Origin: Liolophura sinensis
Taxonomy: Eukaryota; Mollusca; Polyplacophora; Chitonida; Chitonidae
Reading direction: 5' to 3'
NCBI RefSeq assembly: GCF_032854445.1
Contig: NC_088300.1
Span: forward strand, 15,223,191 to 15,283,190
Length of the DNA stretch: 60,000 nucleotides
This document shows, in pieces, positions 1-14,000 of the stretch. Both the position numbers and the translations under genes were made by a program. The notes beneath the pieces are model-generated. The model saw nothing but the letters and a program-made list of their open reading frames with translations, was not told the origin of the DNA and did no database searches. Position 1 is the stretch's first letter; each line of letters begins with the position of its first letter.

Positions 1-179
1 AAGGCTTCTGCTAAATTCTTTACGATGTCTATACAGAAGCCGGTATAGTTCTCACTGGACGTAAGGTTCTGCATGATAAATGGTCGCCACTGTACAAAAG
101 ATAAAGAAAATATGTAATTTATGCATACATTTGAATGCTGCCTTAGGTTATCAACAAGATTGTTTCATGTGCATTGTTA

Positions 180-310
180 CATTTATGCCGTACCGAAGAA
201 TATTTCACTTACACGACGGGGGCCAGCATTACGCTGGGAGGAAACAGTGCAGAAACCCACGACCATCCGCATGTTGCTGGAAGATAACAACTAGACCACT
301 GTAACTGTAA
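180..310 (-). mobile_element. SINE fragment, tRNA-like family with AAAT tail
   Basis: Read on the minus strand this matches the 3' half of the SINE at 37128-37400: the gaggaaac/ccagc block, the aagtgaaatattctt block and then a variant of the tail motif (here cggtacggcat). The head and the AAAT tail are lost. Identification is by direct comparison with the better copy in this window. Confidence 0.6.
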
Positions 311-1239
311 CTGAGGTTACACTGTAAACTGCACTGGTGACTTGACGATGTGTCGCCAACTTATGTGGCTTTGGGATGGGCACATGACCACCTCATTTCC
401 TCATGGTAACAGTAAATTATACAGAAATGTCCATGGGAATGCTATATGCTTCTCACTCCTCAACCACCCAAGGTTGAATACAGACCGTTATGAAGATAGA
501 TTTGAACATACGAACTATGGTGTATGGCTATACACATGTATAAAGACAGAGACACAGCTAATGCCGCTTTCAGATTTTGTGATGCGTCGTAAAATTAATG
601 CCAATAGTCCTATGAAAGCTTTATACCTCCTACGATTTGTACCTTGAACCTAAATTTGACTGACAGTTCACAGCTTTCTTTTTTCTTGAATTCTGTTAGT
701 CGGTGCTGTGTGATATGGGCTTTACATTTTAACCAATCGATGGATAAAATAATATGAGCTTTACATCAGTAATGATCGTCACCTATACGCTTGCGGACTT
801 CTGTGACGTATATTCGTTTTATATAAGGCCCTTTTCTGTCTGTGTGCAACGGATATCAGCAGCCATACACTTCAGTACGGTAATACACACGTCCTTAAAT
901 TACGAAGGAAGCCGCAAACAGAACCAGTTATTGGTTCTTTACATAAAGTTAACGAGCCACCGTAGCTATCGCATTCATATCTGAAAGTCTATAGGTAGCC
1001 TTGCGAAACCTCCCCAGTGTTAGATTGATGTCAATAACATTATAGGCCTGTGTCAACAAGCACTACAGATGAATGTGTTTGAAGATAACTGCTAGATAAA
1101 TGTTAGATAACTGATACACACAACAAATATTAACATCATCTACAAACACATATTCAACATCAACATGAGATCATAATTTTGATATTTGTTCATTCCTGCA
1201 GGAAGCTGTCTCAGTTAAATTGTTATTAGTTCTCTACCG
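311..1239. other. no gene recognised
   Basis: I see only short open frames with no family resemblance and no convincing paired splice sites. This stretch may be intron or 3' flank of the minus-strand receptor gene. Confidence 0.5.
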
Positions 1240-1535
1240 GTCCCCGCGGGGCTATAGGTTTGCACTCCGTCTGTCAGTCCGTCAGTCACACCAGCTGTCC
1301 GAACTTCATAAAAAAACCCGTCCATTATATTGAATTGGAACTTGGTACATGGCTTCAGCATAACAAGTTACAGATCAAGTTTCAGTTTCGGACCCCATGG
1401 CTAGTTTAGGCAAAATTATCGGCTTTTTTTGCCCAAATTTAAACATCAACAGTGTTCCGAATTTTTTCAAAATGGCTCATCTTATTGAATTAAAACTTGG
1501 TACACGGTTCACTATGACAAGTTACAGATTCTATA
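1240..1535. repeat. dispersed repeat with GC-rich start and internal duplication
   Basis: It starts with a short GC-rich palindrome-like block (ccccgcgggg) followed by ctgtcagtccgtcagtc. A block of about 45 bases starting tgaatt-(g/a)(g/a)aacttggtaca and ending acaagttacagat occurs at about 1331 and again at about 1486, so the period is about 155 bases. The layout resembles a non-coding interspersed repeat rather than a gene. Confidence 0.5.
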
Positions 1536-1935
1536 AATAAAAATAGAATAGAACAAATATCGTTCGTATTACATCGTCTACATGAGACGACCTATTAGTG
1601 CTGACAAAGTTGATACCCCGTATCAGCATATTTGGAATATAGATAAAACACAAGTCTCAGTGGAACATAAGGATTTCCTGAAATCAGTAAAGACTGGATC
1701 TCATGCCAGCCGACGCTTCTTTCTTAAGTTTGAGTAAAATTGCATATAAACATGACATCTTCCAATAATGCTGGTATATGAAATATATGTCTGGGTTCCT
1801 ACGTGGCTCTTTGCACGTTATACCCACCTCAAAAACCCCAACTTTAAAGAGCCTGGCGTTGAATCCGAAGTTTGGGAAAGGCTTATGGGAGAAAATGAGA
1901 CCTGTGCGTCGAGACCAGCACCCTAGCCAACTCAC

Positions 1936-2022
1936 ACCGCCCGGACCAACACCGCCCGGCCCCAGGGACGACCACAGCTCTGCATCTGCCTTACACCAAC
2001 GGAAGTGGTCAGATACTATTAC
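1936..2022 (-). CDS. candidate exon of the minus-strand receptor gene (uncertain)
   Basis: On the minus strand, an acceptor (tttcaccag) is followed by 29 open codons and a strong donor (gtgagt). It starts and ends in phase 0, which fits the phase-0 end of the exon at 3055-3207. The translation contains VIVSDHFRWC and then a Gly/Pro-rich stretch. I see no clear homology, so the call rests on splice signals and phase only. The Gly-rich end is a warning that it could be spurious. Confidence 0.28.
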
Positions 2023-5000
2023 CTGGTGAAACATAGGGCCAAATAAAATAATTAGGCACGTGGCTCGTAGCCGGATTTTGTCCTTAATGAACAAAAATAC
2101 CAGTAGGCCAAAAGCACCGATTAAAAGATGGATAAACCGATGTAGATTTTGTCTTTAACGGTGACTGATTCTGTCCTGTATGATTGACCCAAAATATTGG
2201 TAAGCCGAATGATTGGTGGAAAAATGGTCGAACCGTGTAGGCTGTCCCATGTGGCTCACCCAAAATATTGATAAACTACGAATGACGTTGAAAAACGATC
2301 AACCCAATGTAGTTATTATCTCCTGTGATTGACCCAAAACATTGGTAAACCGAATGACTGGTTGAAAGACGGTCAAACCGATGTAGGTTTTATCCTTTGC
2401 ATGATGGACCCAAAATACTGGTAAACCGAAAGCATTGCGTTAATCAAGTAGATTTGCCGATGCATGTTAACCAAAATATAATTACAACCCGATGTATTTT
2501 ACAAGTAAGAAAGTTGACATGCGGTTATCACTCTAAACACTATGATATGATTATAATAATGAGCGGTTAAAATCATGTTAAAAAAGACATCTTTAAGCAG
2601 AAATGACCTATAAATCTCACTGCACTGACAGGACAGTGCTGACTTGGGGCTTTCAGGAAGATTACTTGCCATTGACATTTTTTTCGCAAAATGTAGCCTT
2701 TTTTGGATTTTTTTTCGCAAATTGCAGTTTTTATTTGATTTTATCTGAAATTTACTCTTCGGTTTCGTGTCATAATGCTGCAGCTTGCTGAAAATCACAA
2801 TGGTGCCTTTTTCATGTCGTTTCAGTGAAGCAGCGCCATAAATCTGGCGGTATGTGTACAGACGAACCTACAAGAAGACACTGTAGTGATATATGGCTAA
2901 AACAACTTTGAAAGAAATTAAATCCCCATGCAAACAAATCAAATTTATTAATCGGTCTTCTATGAGCCGATACTTCAGGGAGTGACTTTAGATATGGATT
3001 GAATATACAGTTTAGAGCATCGACAGGCTGATTGGACGACAGGACAAATCTTACCGGACTCAGACCCGCGTCAAGAGTCATCAACAACACATTATTCATG
3101 GCGTTCACTAGCTTCCCATAATATGGCAACTGACTAAGTCGGCATACTGTTATCCATTTGGTGTAGAAAAACATAGCTGTAAATTTTTCATCATCCAGCT
3201 TCCGCACCTGCAGGAAAAAACAACAGATGCACATGATAAGACATAACAAAGCCCGGTGTATAACTGTGATTAGGTCTGTGTACCCTAAGTTTAAGGCTCT
3301 ATTGACAGATAAATGCAGACCGCCCCCCCCCCCCCCCTCCCCCCGGTCCTTCGCACCTGGTATTGTATAGCCTTCTATGTTAAGCTAAATTAATTAAGCC
3401 CGATGATTGGGAAAGGTTTTATGAAAATAAAACACTCATTATCGCTTGAATTGATCCAAAATATGACGTGAAAGATATTGTCGCTGTGTTCAGTACTGTT
3501 AGGTATGTATATTTACAAGGCTGGTGGGGGGGGGAGGGGCACGTAGAGTACGTGAAATCCTTTTTCGATTCATATTTATTAGCTTTTTACTTGGAGCTTT
3601 TGATCAATTGGTCTGCATGAAAACCCCACCTACCAGGTCTACTCCACCAGGCAGATCTTCCCCACCTATTGTATCTATTCCACATGGCAGGTCAACATCA
3701 CCTCCAAGATCTATCCCATCTGTCAGTTCGGCACCACCTGTCAGATCAACGCTACGAGTCTCTGCTCCTTCAGAGCCTAGTGCACACCCAACCGAAGATG
3801 GGCTCACACATGATGAACTGTCATATTTCCGCTGCCTACAAAATATGCCCCTTACCTTCATGGACTACTTAATCTCACTCGTACTCTGACTTCAACTCCT
3901 CCTTATGTGTCGCATGGAAGCATCCGTTACTTTGTGTTACTACTGGTGGTTTTTTATATGACGGACAAACTAAATGTTCCTTTACATAAGGTCAATGTAT
4001 GACTGTGGTCAATCGGGCAATAACTCAAATCTTAAGCGTGTAACTGCCCACCTCGTCCTACTCCGCATGGGTGTGCCTGTTGTAGAACGAGTACAGTTTG
4101 TCATTGAAATCTAACTTCTTAACTGTTTTGTATACAATAGGTAAATGTCACCAGGGTTTTTACAAACAGATTGATTCTTACCCATAATCGGCCGTAAATC
4201 TGCCTTATGGATTGTATAGTACTCTCCTTTTCTTGGATGTATGTACTACACATGTGGACCTATTTGCATGTGATGATTTCCCCAAACGCTCTAAACGGCA
4301 TTCTCCAGCCGCATATCAGATCACAATCGTACAAGTGACATGTATGTATTAATTATCTGGTTTCCCCCAAGCTCTGGCCGGTTTTAATACGTTTTTCAAA
4401 TTTCATGATTTACTCGCCGTATTACTATTAATTCTCTAATATATTCTTGATAAATTATACCGTATATAATGATATAATTATACAAATATATATACCAAAC
4501 TATATACTAAATGAATCTTATCTGAAGACTATAACCTGATCTCCAAAGTTTTAGTGACCAAGTATTATATTCGAGATAAAATGTTTTAAATGGCCGTGTC
4601 TGGATCTCAGTGACCCTCTCATGTGGACGAGCCTATTCAGATGGTCAGGTGGTATATAGGTCTCTCTGGGACACGCGTAATTTACTTGTCATTTGAATTG
4701 TTTCTCATTATAATTGTTTGTTATGTAGTGATTAGCTTGTTACAGTTTACTACTGATATCCAGGACTACTGTGAATGCATTGTAGACACGTATATTATAT
4801 TACCCCCACTAAATGATGTTAACTATGGGTATTCTTGAAACTGACACAGTCTATTCCATACCAGAATCCTTTCTCCATCTTACTCTTCCATTCTGAGTCC
4901 GAAATACCTCAGACTGGTGCAACCCTCATTTTTTCAAAAATTAATCATGAGTTTACTGTTTTAGGATTTATAAAGAGCCGGTTGAGGTCCTCGACGGAAC

Positions 5001-8000
5001 AGCTGTGTCATATCCAAGGTTACACCGCACTTCTAAATCTAGAAGCAACAAGCGTGGGCAAGGGATTATTCTTTATGTAAATAACCATGTACGATCATGC
5101 AAAGTGCTAGACGACTTAGCTATATATGATGAAACTGTTGGATTTGAATCTGGTTGTGTTGATATCTCTACGCAAACCTCAAACTCTATCAATGGCATCA
5201 TTTACGTCCCACCAGCTCAGAAAGTTACTCATGTTAAACTATTGTATACCACTCTGCCAATCACGGCCAATAAGAAAGTCGTGTTGATTGGAGGTATTAA
5301 CGTTGACTTGTTTAAGACGGATGCACACCAGCCATCGAAAGAGTTTCTTGAAATCATGAAATCCAATTCTCTCTTCCCGCAAATTACAAAGCCCACTCGA
5401 GTTAATATTAACAACGCTACCTGGATAGATAACATGTATAAAAATATTCACTAAGAGAGTTTACTATCTGGGATCTTGTCTTTCAGTGGACATAAACATT
5501 AGCCAGGTGCTGTCTTTCACTTCGGTGTACGTGCCTTGTTTTACTTATATTCAAGGAAACACCTAAATAAATCGTTGTAAACGATCTCAATGCCGTAGTT
5601 CTGTGTTACCATATGTCACTTTATGGAGTGAATGGCTAAAGGCTACGTCACAACTTAGGCCGCGTAATCTGATAGGAACTTGTTTGATTGGATACAAATC
5701 TCAAAATGGCTTCATAATTCACATCAGCCATTTGTACAGCATTGTCATTTTGTTTTACATGTTATTCGGTGAAATCTCACTAAAATAATAAAGTATGACA
5801 CTTGTTAGAAAGGTTGACTACCCTGCCTTCGATTGAAATATGTTTTAGCCGGGTGCTGCCTTCTCCTTTAGGCCTACTAAATGCAGGTCATTCTCATCAT
5901 GTGTGATCTTGGGCAACATAAACATAGCTTCGATATATGAATTTAAATTTTTAGGAATCCTGTTAACTTTAATGATAATCTCACATGGACATTGCATATA
6001 AACTATATTCGTAACAAAATTTCCTGAAATATCGGTATTATTGAGAATATAGCGACCTCAGTAAGCGTGCTGTGTCAGATCCGCATCACACCGACTTGAG
6101 CATACTACCCCTATTTTCAAATCTTACCAAATACTTAATTTTGTATCAACCTCTTCTCATGCCTTGTTCCTTGTCCATGTACTTCAAAAACTTCATTCTT
6201 TTATCACTACGTCAGTTGTTAAAAAACAGTCTGATATCTACCACTATCCCACAAGGACAGAAAATTTAAATTTGCATAGACCATTACCGTTACTTCTTAC
6301 CGTTCTCTGGTCCTCGCGAATGGAACAGACTGCATCATTCATTCAGAAGTATCCAGTCAAACACTTTGTTTAAATCCAAATTTACTGCTCACCCTAGGAA
6401 ATGTGTACTATGCTATTCACAATTATTGTAATATTGTCCATTGATATACGAATGTTTCAATGGGATATAACAAGTCCATTTGACTTTATCTCCGCCATCT
6501 TTGTATTTAAAATCAACTCTTACTTGCTGTCATCTGATTTAATATGGCAAATAAACAAACAACCACCATACTCAATAATGTTTCACTTTTTTTCCCAGGG
6601 GATATTCATGACTGTCCACAGGTTGCTGAATGACCTTCCTACGTACGACAGTGTCTCCATTATTGACTTAGAATTAAAATTGTACAGTGGAAAGGAAGGT
6701 CCACCATACTGCGATTTTATATGGCATTGTGTCTGGTGTTTTTAGGATGGTGTTCCGGAACTGCATCACAGTACATATATCGCCATTTAGAATGTAACGT
6801 TATAAGCTCACAACATTCTTGAGTACGGCATAAAAACACCACTAAAACAAATAAAAAAGTTCACAATGTTGAGAGATATGACTGAGAGAGATCTAAAATG
6901 GCTAGGAGTGATAGAGGGTGCTTGTAATTACAATCAGCATGAATGCATGCGTGATTATTTTATTGTTATTATTGTGTTGATGAGGTTTTCTTATCTCAGG
7001 TAATATGACACAAATACACCACATGGTTTTTCACCTTGCGTGCATTAGGTGTTAGTGAAGGTAAGGGCGGTGTAGACAGACAACATGTTTTCGTGCCTGC
7101 ATGATTAATGCAATCTCGGTATTCAGCAAAAAAGGTTCAGGAAGAAAATGTTTTCATTTGACTTCAACGTACTGGCGTTGAATATATACTTGTTTGAGGA
7201 TACTTTACTAGTAGGTTACTTGGCAAACGGAAAGCTGTTTTGATCATATAACATGTCACCCATACGCATGAGTGATTAATACCGCTTGAAGATGGGTTCC
7301 TAACAGCAGCTGCCAGTCATCGTACCATTTTGAAAATTCTCTCGACCAATGGCCACCCACATAACAGAATGAAGTTGAGGGTATGTCGTTCTTCCCTGTT
7401 GTAGTGGTATAACAACAGATCATTGATCAAAGCTTCGGACGCGTTGACACGGAGTCTCTGGTGTAAAACCATTATGTCTTGGTCATATAGACGAGACAGC
7501 AGCGCATCCGACAGATCAACTGCAAACAGATAACACACAAACATTAACCACTCTGTTCAGAGACTTTAATTACAGAATTATCTCCAAATTAATTTTTTTA
7601 AATGCAGCATTTAAAATGCACACGCATACATTATTAGTGCGCTCGGCTATCCCGGAACTAAAGTTATGCCCCTGTGGATGACGTTGTTTGGGTTACGAGT
7701 GAGTGAGTGAGTGCTTGGGGTTTAACGTCGTACTCAACAATTTTTCAGTCATATGACGACGAAGGAATCATTAGGGTGCATGCACGTGTAATGTGCCTCC
7801 TTGTTGCAGGACGGATTTCCACCGCTCTTTTATTTAGTGCTGCATCACTGAGACGACTTACCGAAGGCAAGTAAGCCGCCCCGCCCGAGCCATTATACTG
7901 ATACGGGTCAACCAGTCGTTGCACTATCCCCTTCATGCTGAACGCCAAGCGAGGAAGTTACAACTTCCTCTTTTAAAGTCTTAGGTGTGACTCGACCAAG

Positions 8001-11000
8001 GATTGATCCTGGATCTACCGGTCGTTTGGGTTACGATGAGCCAGGTCTACTATAACGTGTCAGGAGAGCGTGGTACGGACCTTAAGTCACGCGAGAGCCG
8101 CGCGTATTCTTAATCAGATTTGTCAAACAATGTCAACGGAGATATGATTAAAGGATTTAAATAGTGTACGCGGCTGAATGTCATAAATTGATCTAAAAAT
8201 CATGGAAAACAGGAAAGTAAATTTTTTCTTGAATTTTACCAAAACTTCAACTATTTGACAGATAGACAATGTTTTGTCTATCGTGTGTAATGGTCTAAGT
8301 AAGAATGAACATCTTACCTGCACTCTCATCAGATATAATAATTAGTGATTTCCACCTCAGCCAGAACAGCACTGCCGTAATGGGGTCAACCGGAGACAGG
8401 TGGTAACACATTAAAGGTAGGAGAGTCCATCCAGGTTGTGAACCAAATGATCTGTATGGCAGATTGGAGCCTTGTGTTGTTGAATTCGTTGAATCCTGCA
8501 GGCGACAGAATTGGGAGGAGCTTGTCGTAAGAGCTTCATATACTCTCATTGGCTGGATCTGGTCACCAAGTAGGCGCAGTGTGGAATTGATGAAGACTGG
8601 GTGAGCCGATAAGAGTAAGATGTTAGACGCTCGAGCAATATCTGAGAAAATATAAAAAGTATCAGAAAGCTATATTGATATTTAACAACAATGAAATATA
8701 CACTGTATCAGGTTAACTCCAAACTGCTTTCAGTTCAAACCCCCAAAATACTGATGGAGAAAGGTCAATGAAATCTTCCTGCATGAAGAAAATCAAAAGA
8801 TATTTCTTCTAACCACTCGCTGTTGGTCATGAGCTACATGCACATTGAAAATGGGACACGGACAAACCCATGGGTCAGTCAGGTCACCTGCCTGGTGGGC
8901 AATCTCAGGTGTTCTTCAGCAATTTCATGGCGCCATTGCCCACTAGCCCTCTGGAACATCCTGGATCAAGGCAGCGAACAAACTCAAGTCAGGCTTATTC
9001 TTAAGTTAAGATATTATTTATGGAATTTCAACTTAAAAGATAATTTTCAATTTTGTAGTACACACTTAGTATTAAAGTAATATAATACTCAGATAAGTCA
9101 CAATTATTGCACAACTGATTTAAAGCTTAGACTTCTCCTGACTTCAGCATAAGACTACTTGCTGAAGGTGAGGTTTTATTCTTCAGGGATCACATGTCTA
9201 TGAACTGCCTATGAACCACGTAAAGTGTTCTGAACACGGATCCAAAAGGTAATCAGATAGGTGACTAATTTGAAATGATAAGTCCAGGTAAAGTATCGGT
9301 TCGTCAGAGATCCCAGGGCATCACTGATCATCTTGAACATACTGGACAAAGATCCTCCAAGTGATGTGTTACTAAACTGTTCATTTCAGAGGGAGCGGGC
9401 GACAAGCTTAAGTAAGATAAATTCTTCAAATATATAAATCTATGCCTCGAAACAGACATTCGTATACCAGCCGTCAACCAAGAAGATCGCTCCAGGTCCA
9501 TAATCGCAAGGCGAATTCCCAAAACGACGTTTAACACAAACTACCAAAGAGCTAGGCAATGCAATAGATGTGTAACCATGGGATATGTGGATATATATTC
9601 CAAAACAAGTGATTCAGGTAACATTCACTGTGGGAAGCCAGCCGAGCTAGCAAGTTTTCAGTGAATTGGCCGGACTGCTGGTCGTGGAGCTAGTTGAAAA
9701 CCTGACATAGCATAGGATTAGCCTTTCAGATGGGCCAGAGAAGACAAGAAGATGTGAGGAGATTGTGCTTCGCGATACGTTGATCATGACAGACGACGGG
9801 AATTCAAAGAGATATGGTATCTATTGATGTTTAACAATAGTCCCAGCAAGCCTGCTGTCGCATGTCGATAATTACATTTACTTACTTATTTACTTATTAT
9901 AAAAACATGCATTATTTATATCTGTAGTCACCTTGTTCCATATATTGTTATTCAGCTGGCTTTCAAATCTTTTTTGTACAATACATCGCCTTATCTCTGT
10001 TCATAGGAAATGAAAGTATTTAGTTGTACTTACCTCTGGTCTGTCTCAATATCATGAAAGGATATCTGGTGTCAAGTGAGATTCTGTAGAGATCATTCTC
10101 TTCGTCTGGGGCTGATGGCGGCAGACTGGTTGTCCAATATCCCGAGGTGCCAGAAAAGGCAGCAGAATTCCTGACTATACCTGTATGAAAACAAGGAGTC
10201 AATTACAACAGACTTGAATATTCTTTCCCATTACTAACAAAGGCCGGTCGATATCAGTTTACTTCCTTGGAAACTTTGTGCCAGCTAAGCTTAAATTGAA
10301 TCTAATCAAATCAAAGTACGTTGATTGAAATATCGTATAAAGGTCATAAATACATAATGATTGATGATACCATCATAACCTTACTTCACTAAAAAAAATA
10401 CAGCGACTATCTCAAGGGACAATTTTCTGATTATTTTGAAAAATGACCCGTGAAAATATAGTTGATACCAGGTTTTAATTTACGTCAAAGATATGGAATT
10501 TATTTATTATTTATATAAAGCATCACCCTTAGGCCATTGCATGACGAACTATCTCATATGTCAATCACTTATATTGTCGCCAAGGAGTCGATAGCAGTGG
10601 AAGCTGGGGAATCTATGAGAGGCCATGCCAAATATGTCTGTCTGTATCATAAGAACTTACTTCGTACTATAGTGTTATTTAAAAAATTTGGCATGCCATT
10701 GTCATAGTACCTGAACATCAAAAATCATGAAATGCACCATGTCTGTCTATATTTCTTCCTTAATTTGGTTGACAGGTATACTCTTAAAGTTTACTCGCGA
10801 TTACTTATAATGAGACAGGGAAAGGCATCACGACTGTTACATATACGGCTCATAAAACTCTCACACGGTCTCGCTTGTTCAGGGTCCGGTTGTCAAAAGT
10901 GTATTAAAAGTTAAACGAGACTTGAATCTTAATGCCACTATCGACCTAATGTAAAACCAAGGGCACTTTATCCCAGTCTAAAGTTGATAAGTTTAACCGC

Positions 11001-14000
11001 CAATACATTTTTGTACAACTGGGCCCAGATGATTAAAACGATTGCTCTCTGCCACTATCAGGCCATTGACCAATGATGTCGCGTGTTCGAATCCAGCCAT
11101 AAGTGTTTTGCCTTAGGTTACGACTTAAGGTACCGTCAAAGGTAGGCGGTTTACTCTGGGCCCTCTGGTTTCCTCCACACGTAAACCTGACCGCCGTCGA
11201 ACAGATATAAATGAAAAATTCTTGTGCAAAGCGTTAAACACCAATCGGTGAATCAGTATTGGCAGATCAAACATAATTGACGAATTCCCCATGACAAATA
11301 CTTTATACCGATTTGTCCAGCAAGCACCCCAATACAACACGATAGTTACAAGGTGTAAATGATGGTATAAACGTGTATGGTGCCAGAATGAATCACCAAT
11401 GAACAGTTTACATGAACCAAGTAATGTTCAATCTTTCAAAGACAAGTGGCTAATGTCATACTTCTTACAGTGCTTGTGCCGTTCTCCACGCTCACTTCAC
11501 ATCACTGCCACCACTAGCAAATTTTGTACAGAAATGTGAAACAACCCCAAGCAAGAGAACGAAGCAGGGAGTTTTTCTGATGGCAGAAAACACGAGAACT
11601 TTGCCTCTATCATTACTTCTACAATGTGTTCATATTTGAGACAAATGCATTTTCCTTAACTAAAGTATGCATAACAATATTCCAACGGACGCCTGGAACA
11701 ATTTATTGATGAATGTTTATTACAGGTCTGTGGCAAGACTTAAGACCACGTGTTGAGTTGAGGCCACACGAGAAGGAGATTTCGAAAGTCAATATTTAAC
11801 ATGAGATCGCTGTTTGCCAAAGAGATTTTTACTTCCCAATTCCCCGGGGTTGACATGAGGTGCAACAAGAACGAAGATGGTGGCCACAAACAGCAATTCA
11901 GATATTCGGTGAAATAAAGTGCCATCAGTCTTCTTTTTGTACTTCTCATCGGAGGGCTCGAGAACACTACACTCAGGTATACTCGCTAATGTGGACTGGA
12001 GTGCAGCCTGGTCCAAAGATTGAAATTGTCTGGCGGTGGCAGTCATTTAAAGCAGGCGTAGAGATCGGCCCATGCGCTGTAAGGAATGTCGGAAAAAGTA
12101 TTGGACGAACTAGCTTCGGGAATTACAAACGTCCTTGAAGAGAATCACGTGTTCAGACGCTGAGGGAAATCCCAAACAGGGTCAATCTATAAGTTTATCT
12201 GTATATTTACTAGCATAATATGAGCATGTGTCAACATACAAACCAGGCTTTGCATCCCATTGGAAAAATAATGACATGGTTTAGAGAATCAATGGCAAAA
12301 TGGCGGATCGGTGTTATTTGACCAGCTGCATAATGATGGGAGTGCCATGGAGAGTAAAAACGGCCACGTCGATAGCCAAGTACCTGTCATACCTGGAGAA
12401 TTGTGTTATCTGTAAATGAGCATTATGCTAAGATGACATATCATGTTTGTGCAATCGTTAAGAATTCCGGGTTAGCCTCTTACGATGTCCATGTTACTGC
12501 ATGTTGCGCATAGACAATATACTTGTAATCACTTCACCATAAGCTAACATGTATTGAGTACGCCAGCATAACTGATCAATAAGAGTTTAAACCCTCCTTT
12601 GAAATCTATCAACAGTACAGATAAAAGCCCGTGACTAGAAAACTATTCATTCCCGCTCGACACACGCATATCAAAGGCCATGGATACAAGGGAACAAAGT
12701 CCAATTCGCTGCATGAGTCCTAAAATAGAAACATCAGTATTGATAAATGCCATATTTGACAAGTCATTTCCAATTACAGTGCTTTTGTTCGTATAAAATC
12801 ACAGCTGAAATCTGTGGCATAATTTGCTGTATATTCACTGATTATTTTATCTGACCGGTATTCAACCGAGCTATACTGGAGTCTGGATTCGAATAGACGA
12901 CCTGGGGACACATTGATCTGATTACCCCTGCTTGCTCAGTAGTGCACATCTGATCTAAAATCTGCATCTCGCCTTAGTATCTCTGGCGTTAACATTATGT
13001 ATCAGAGTAGTGACTTTAGTCTAATCTCTTTTCATATGTCATCTAGATCCATGAATTTTCATTGTACAACTACGTTGTAATTGACCCTCGCTCTAGAACT
13101 GTAATTTAGATTGTTTCTCTTACCCTAGATTTGTGATAGCTAACTCTTATGAATTGTAGAATTTTATAGGTATTCTAGATTAAACTGAAGGTCATGTGTA
13201 ATTTTGGATTGTACTGAATTTCGAATTTCGCCTTAGTAACTGAATGCGTTTGGATTGTGTCAGCTCTGTTCTTGTTTTAGTAAAGTACAGAGCGTTTCTG
13301 ATTCTAATGGCATTACTTTTGTGCACGTACAACTCAAACGGGTTTCCCGGCTATTTCCACTGTACCTGTCCAGAAACTACTCTAAACAACAACACATAAT
13401 TTGAAAAAAAATATTTGGTTTGAAAAAGAGTAGAGAATCAAAGCGTAGAGAATCAAAGCATGTGAAAATTTAAAGATAGGCGAATGATAAGGCAATCAAA
13501 TAAGAGTCTAAGACGAGAACTTGTGGTAATCTCAGAAACTCATCTGAAGAAAAGGTATGGGAGTTAAAGTGGGAAAAAAGAAATGCGTTGTAGCCCATAA
13601 TGCAATGATAACATTCGAGTCAAAGGTTACTCTGTGTGGATAAGATCTGGGGCTCGTTATTTGAAGCAGTTGTGAACTGCGCCGGCGCACTGAAGAGATA
13701 CATCACCATGCGCTTGACGCAACCACTGCTCCCTGACGGGCCAATATTTAAAGAGGTAGCTTTCATATCAGCTGATCTTGATCACAAAGTAGACCCTCAT
13801 AAAACTGTAATCTGTGACCATACATGGAATATGAGGAAAGGGGTGGCTGAGGTGCTTGCTTTCAATCGCTAACCCATTCGAGACGTAGATTCAGTCCCAG
13901 TCTATTATGTGGATGCTTACAGATTTGGGTGTTTCCATTGCTCTCATGGCCTAGTGCATAAGAATCAGTTGAGTGGTCTTACATTAATTTCCCGGGGAAT

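Noticed and set aside
1684-2094. 136-codon minus-strand ORF as a complete gene
   Set aside because: It has no family resemblance as a whole. Only the part 1936-2022 has paired splice signals, and that was listed as a low-confidence exon.
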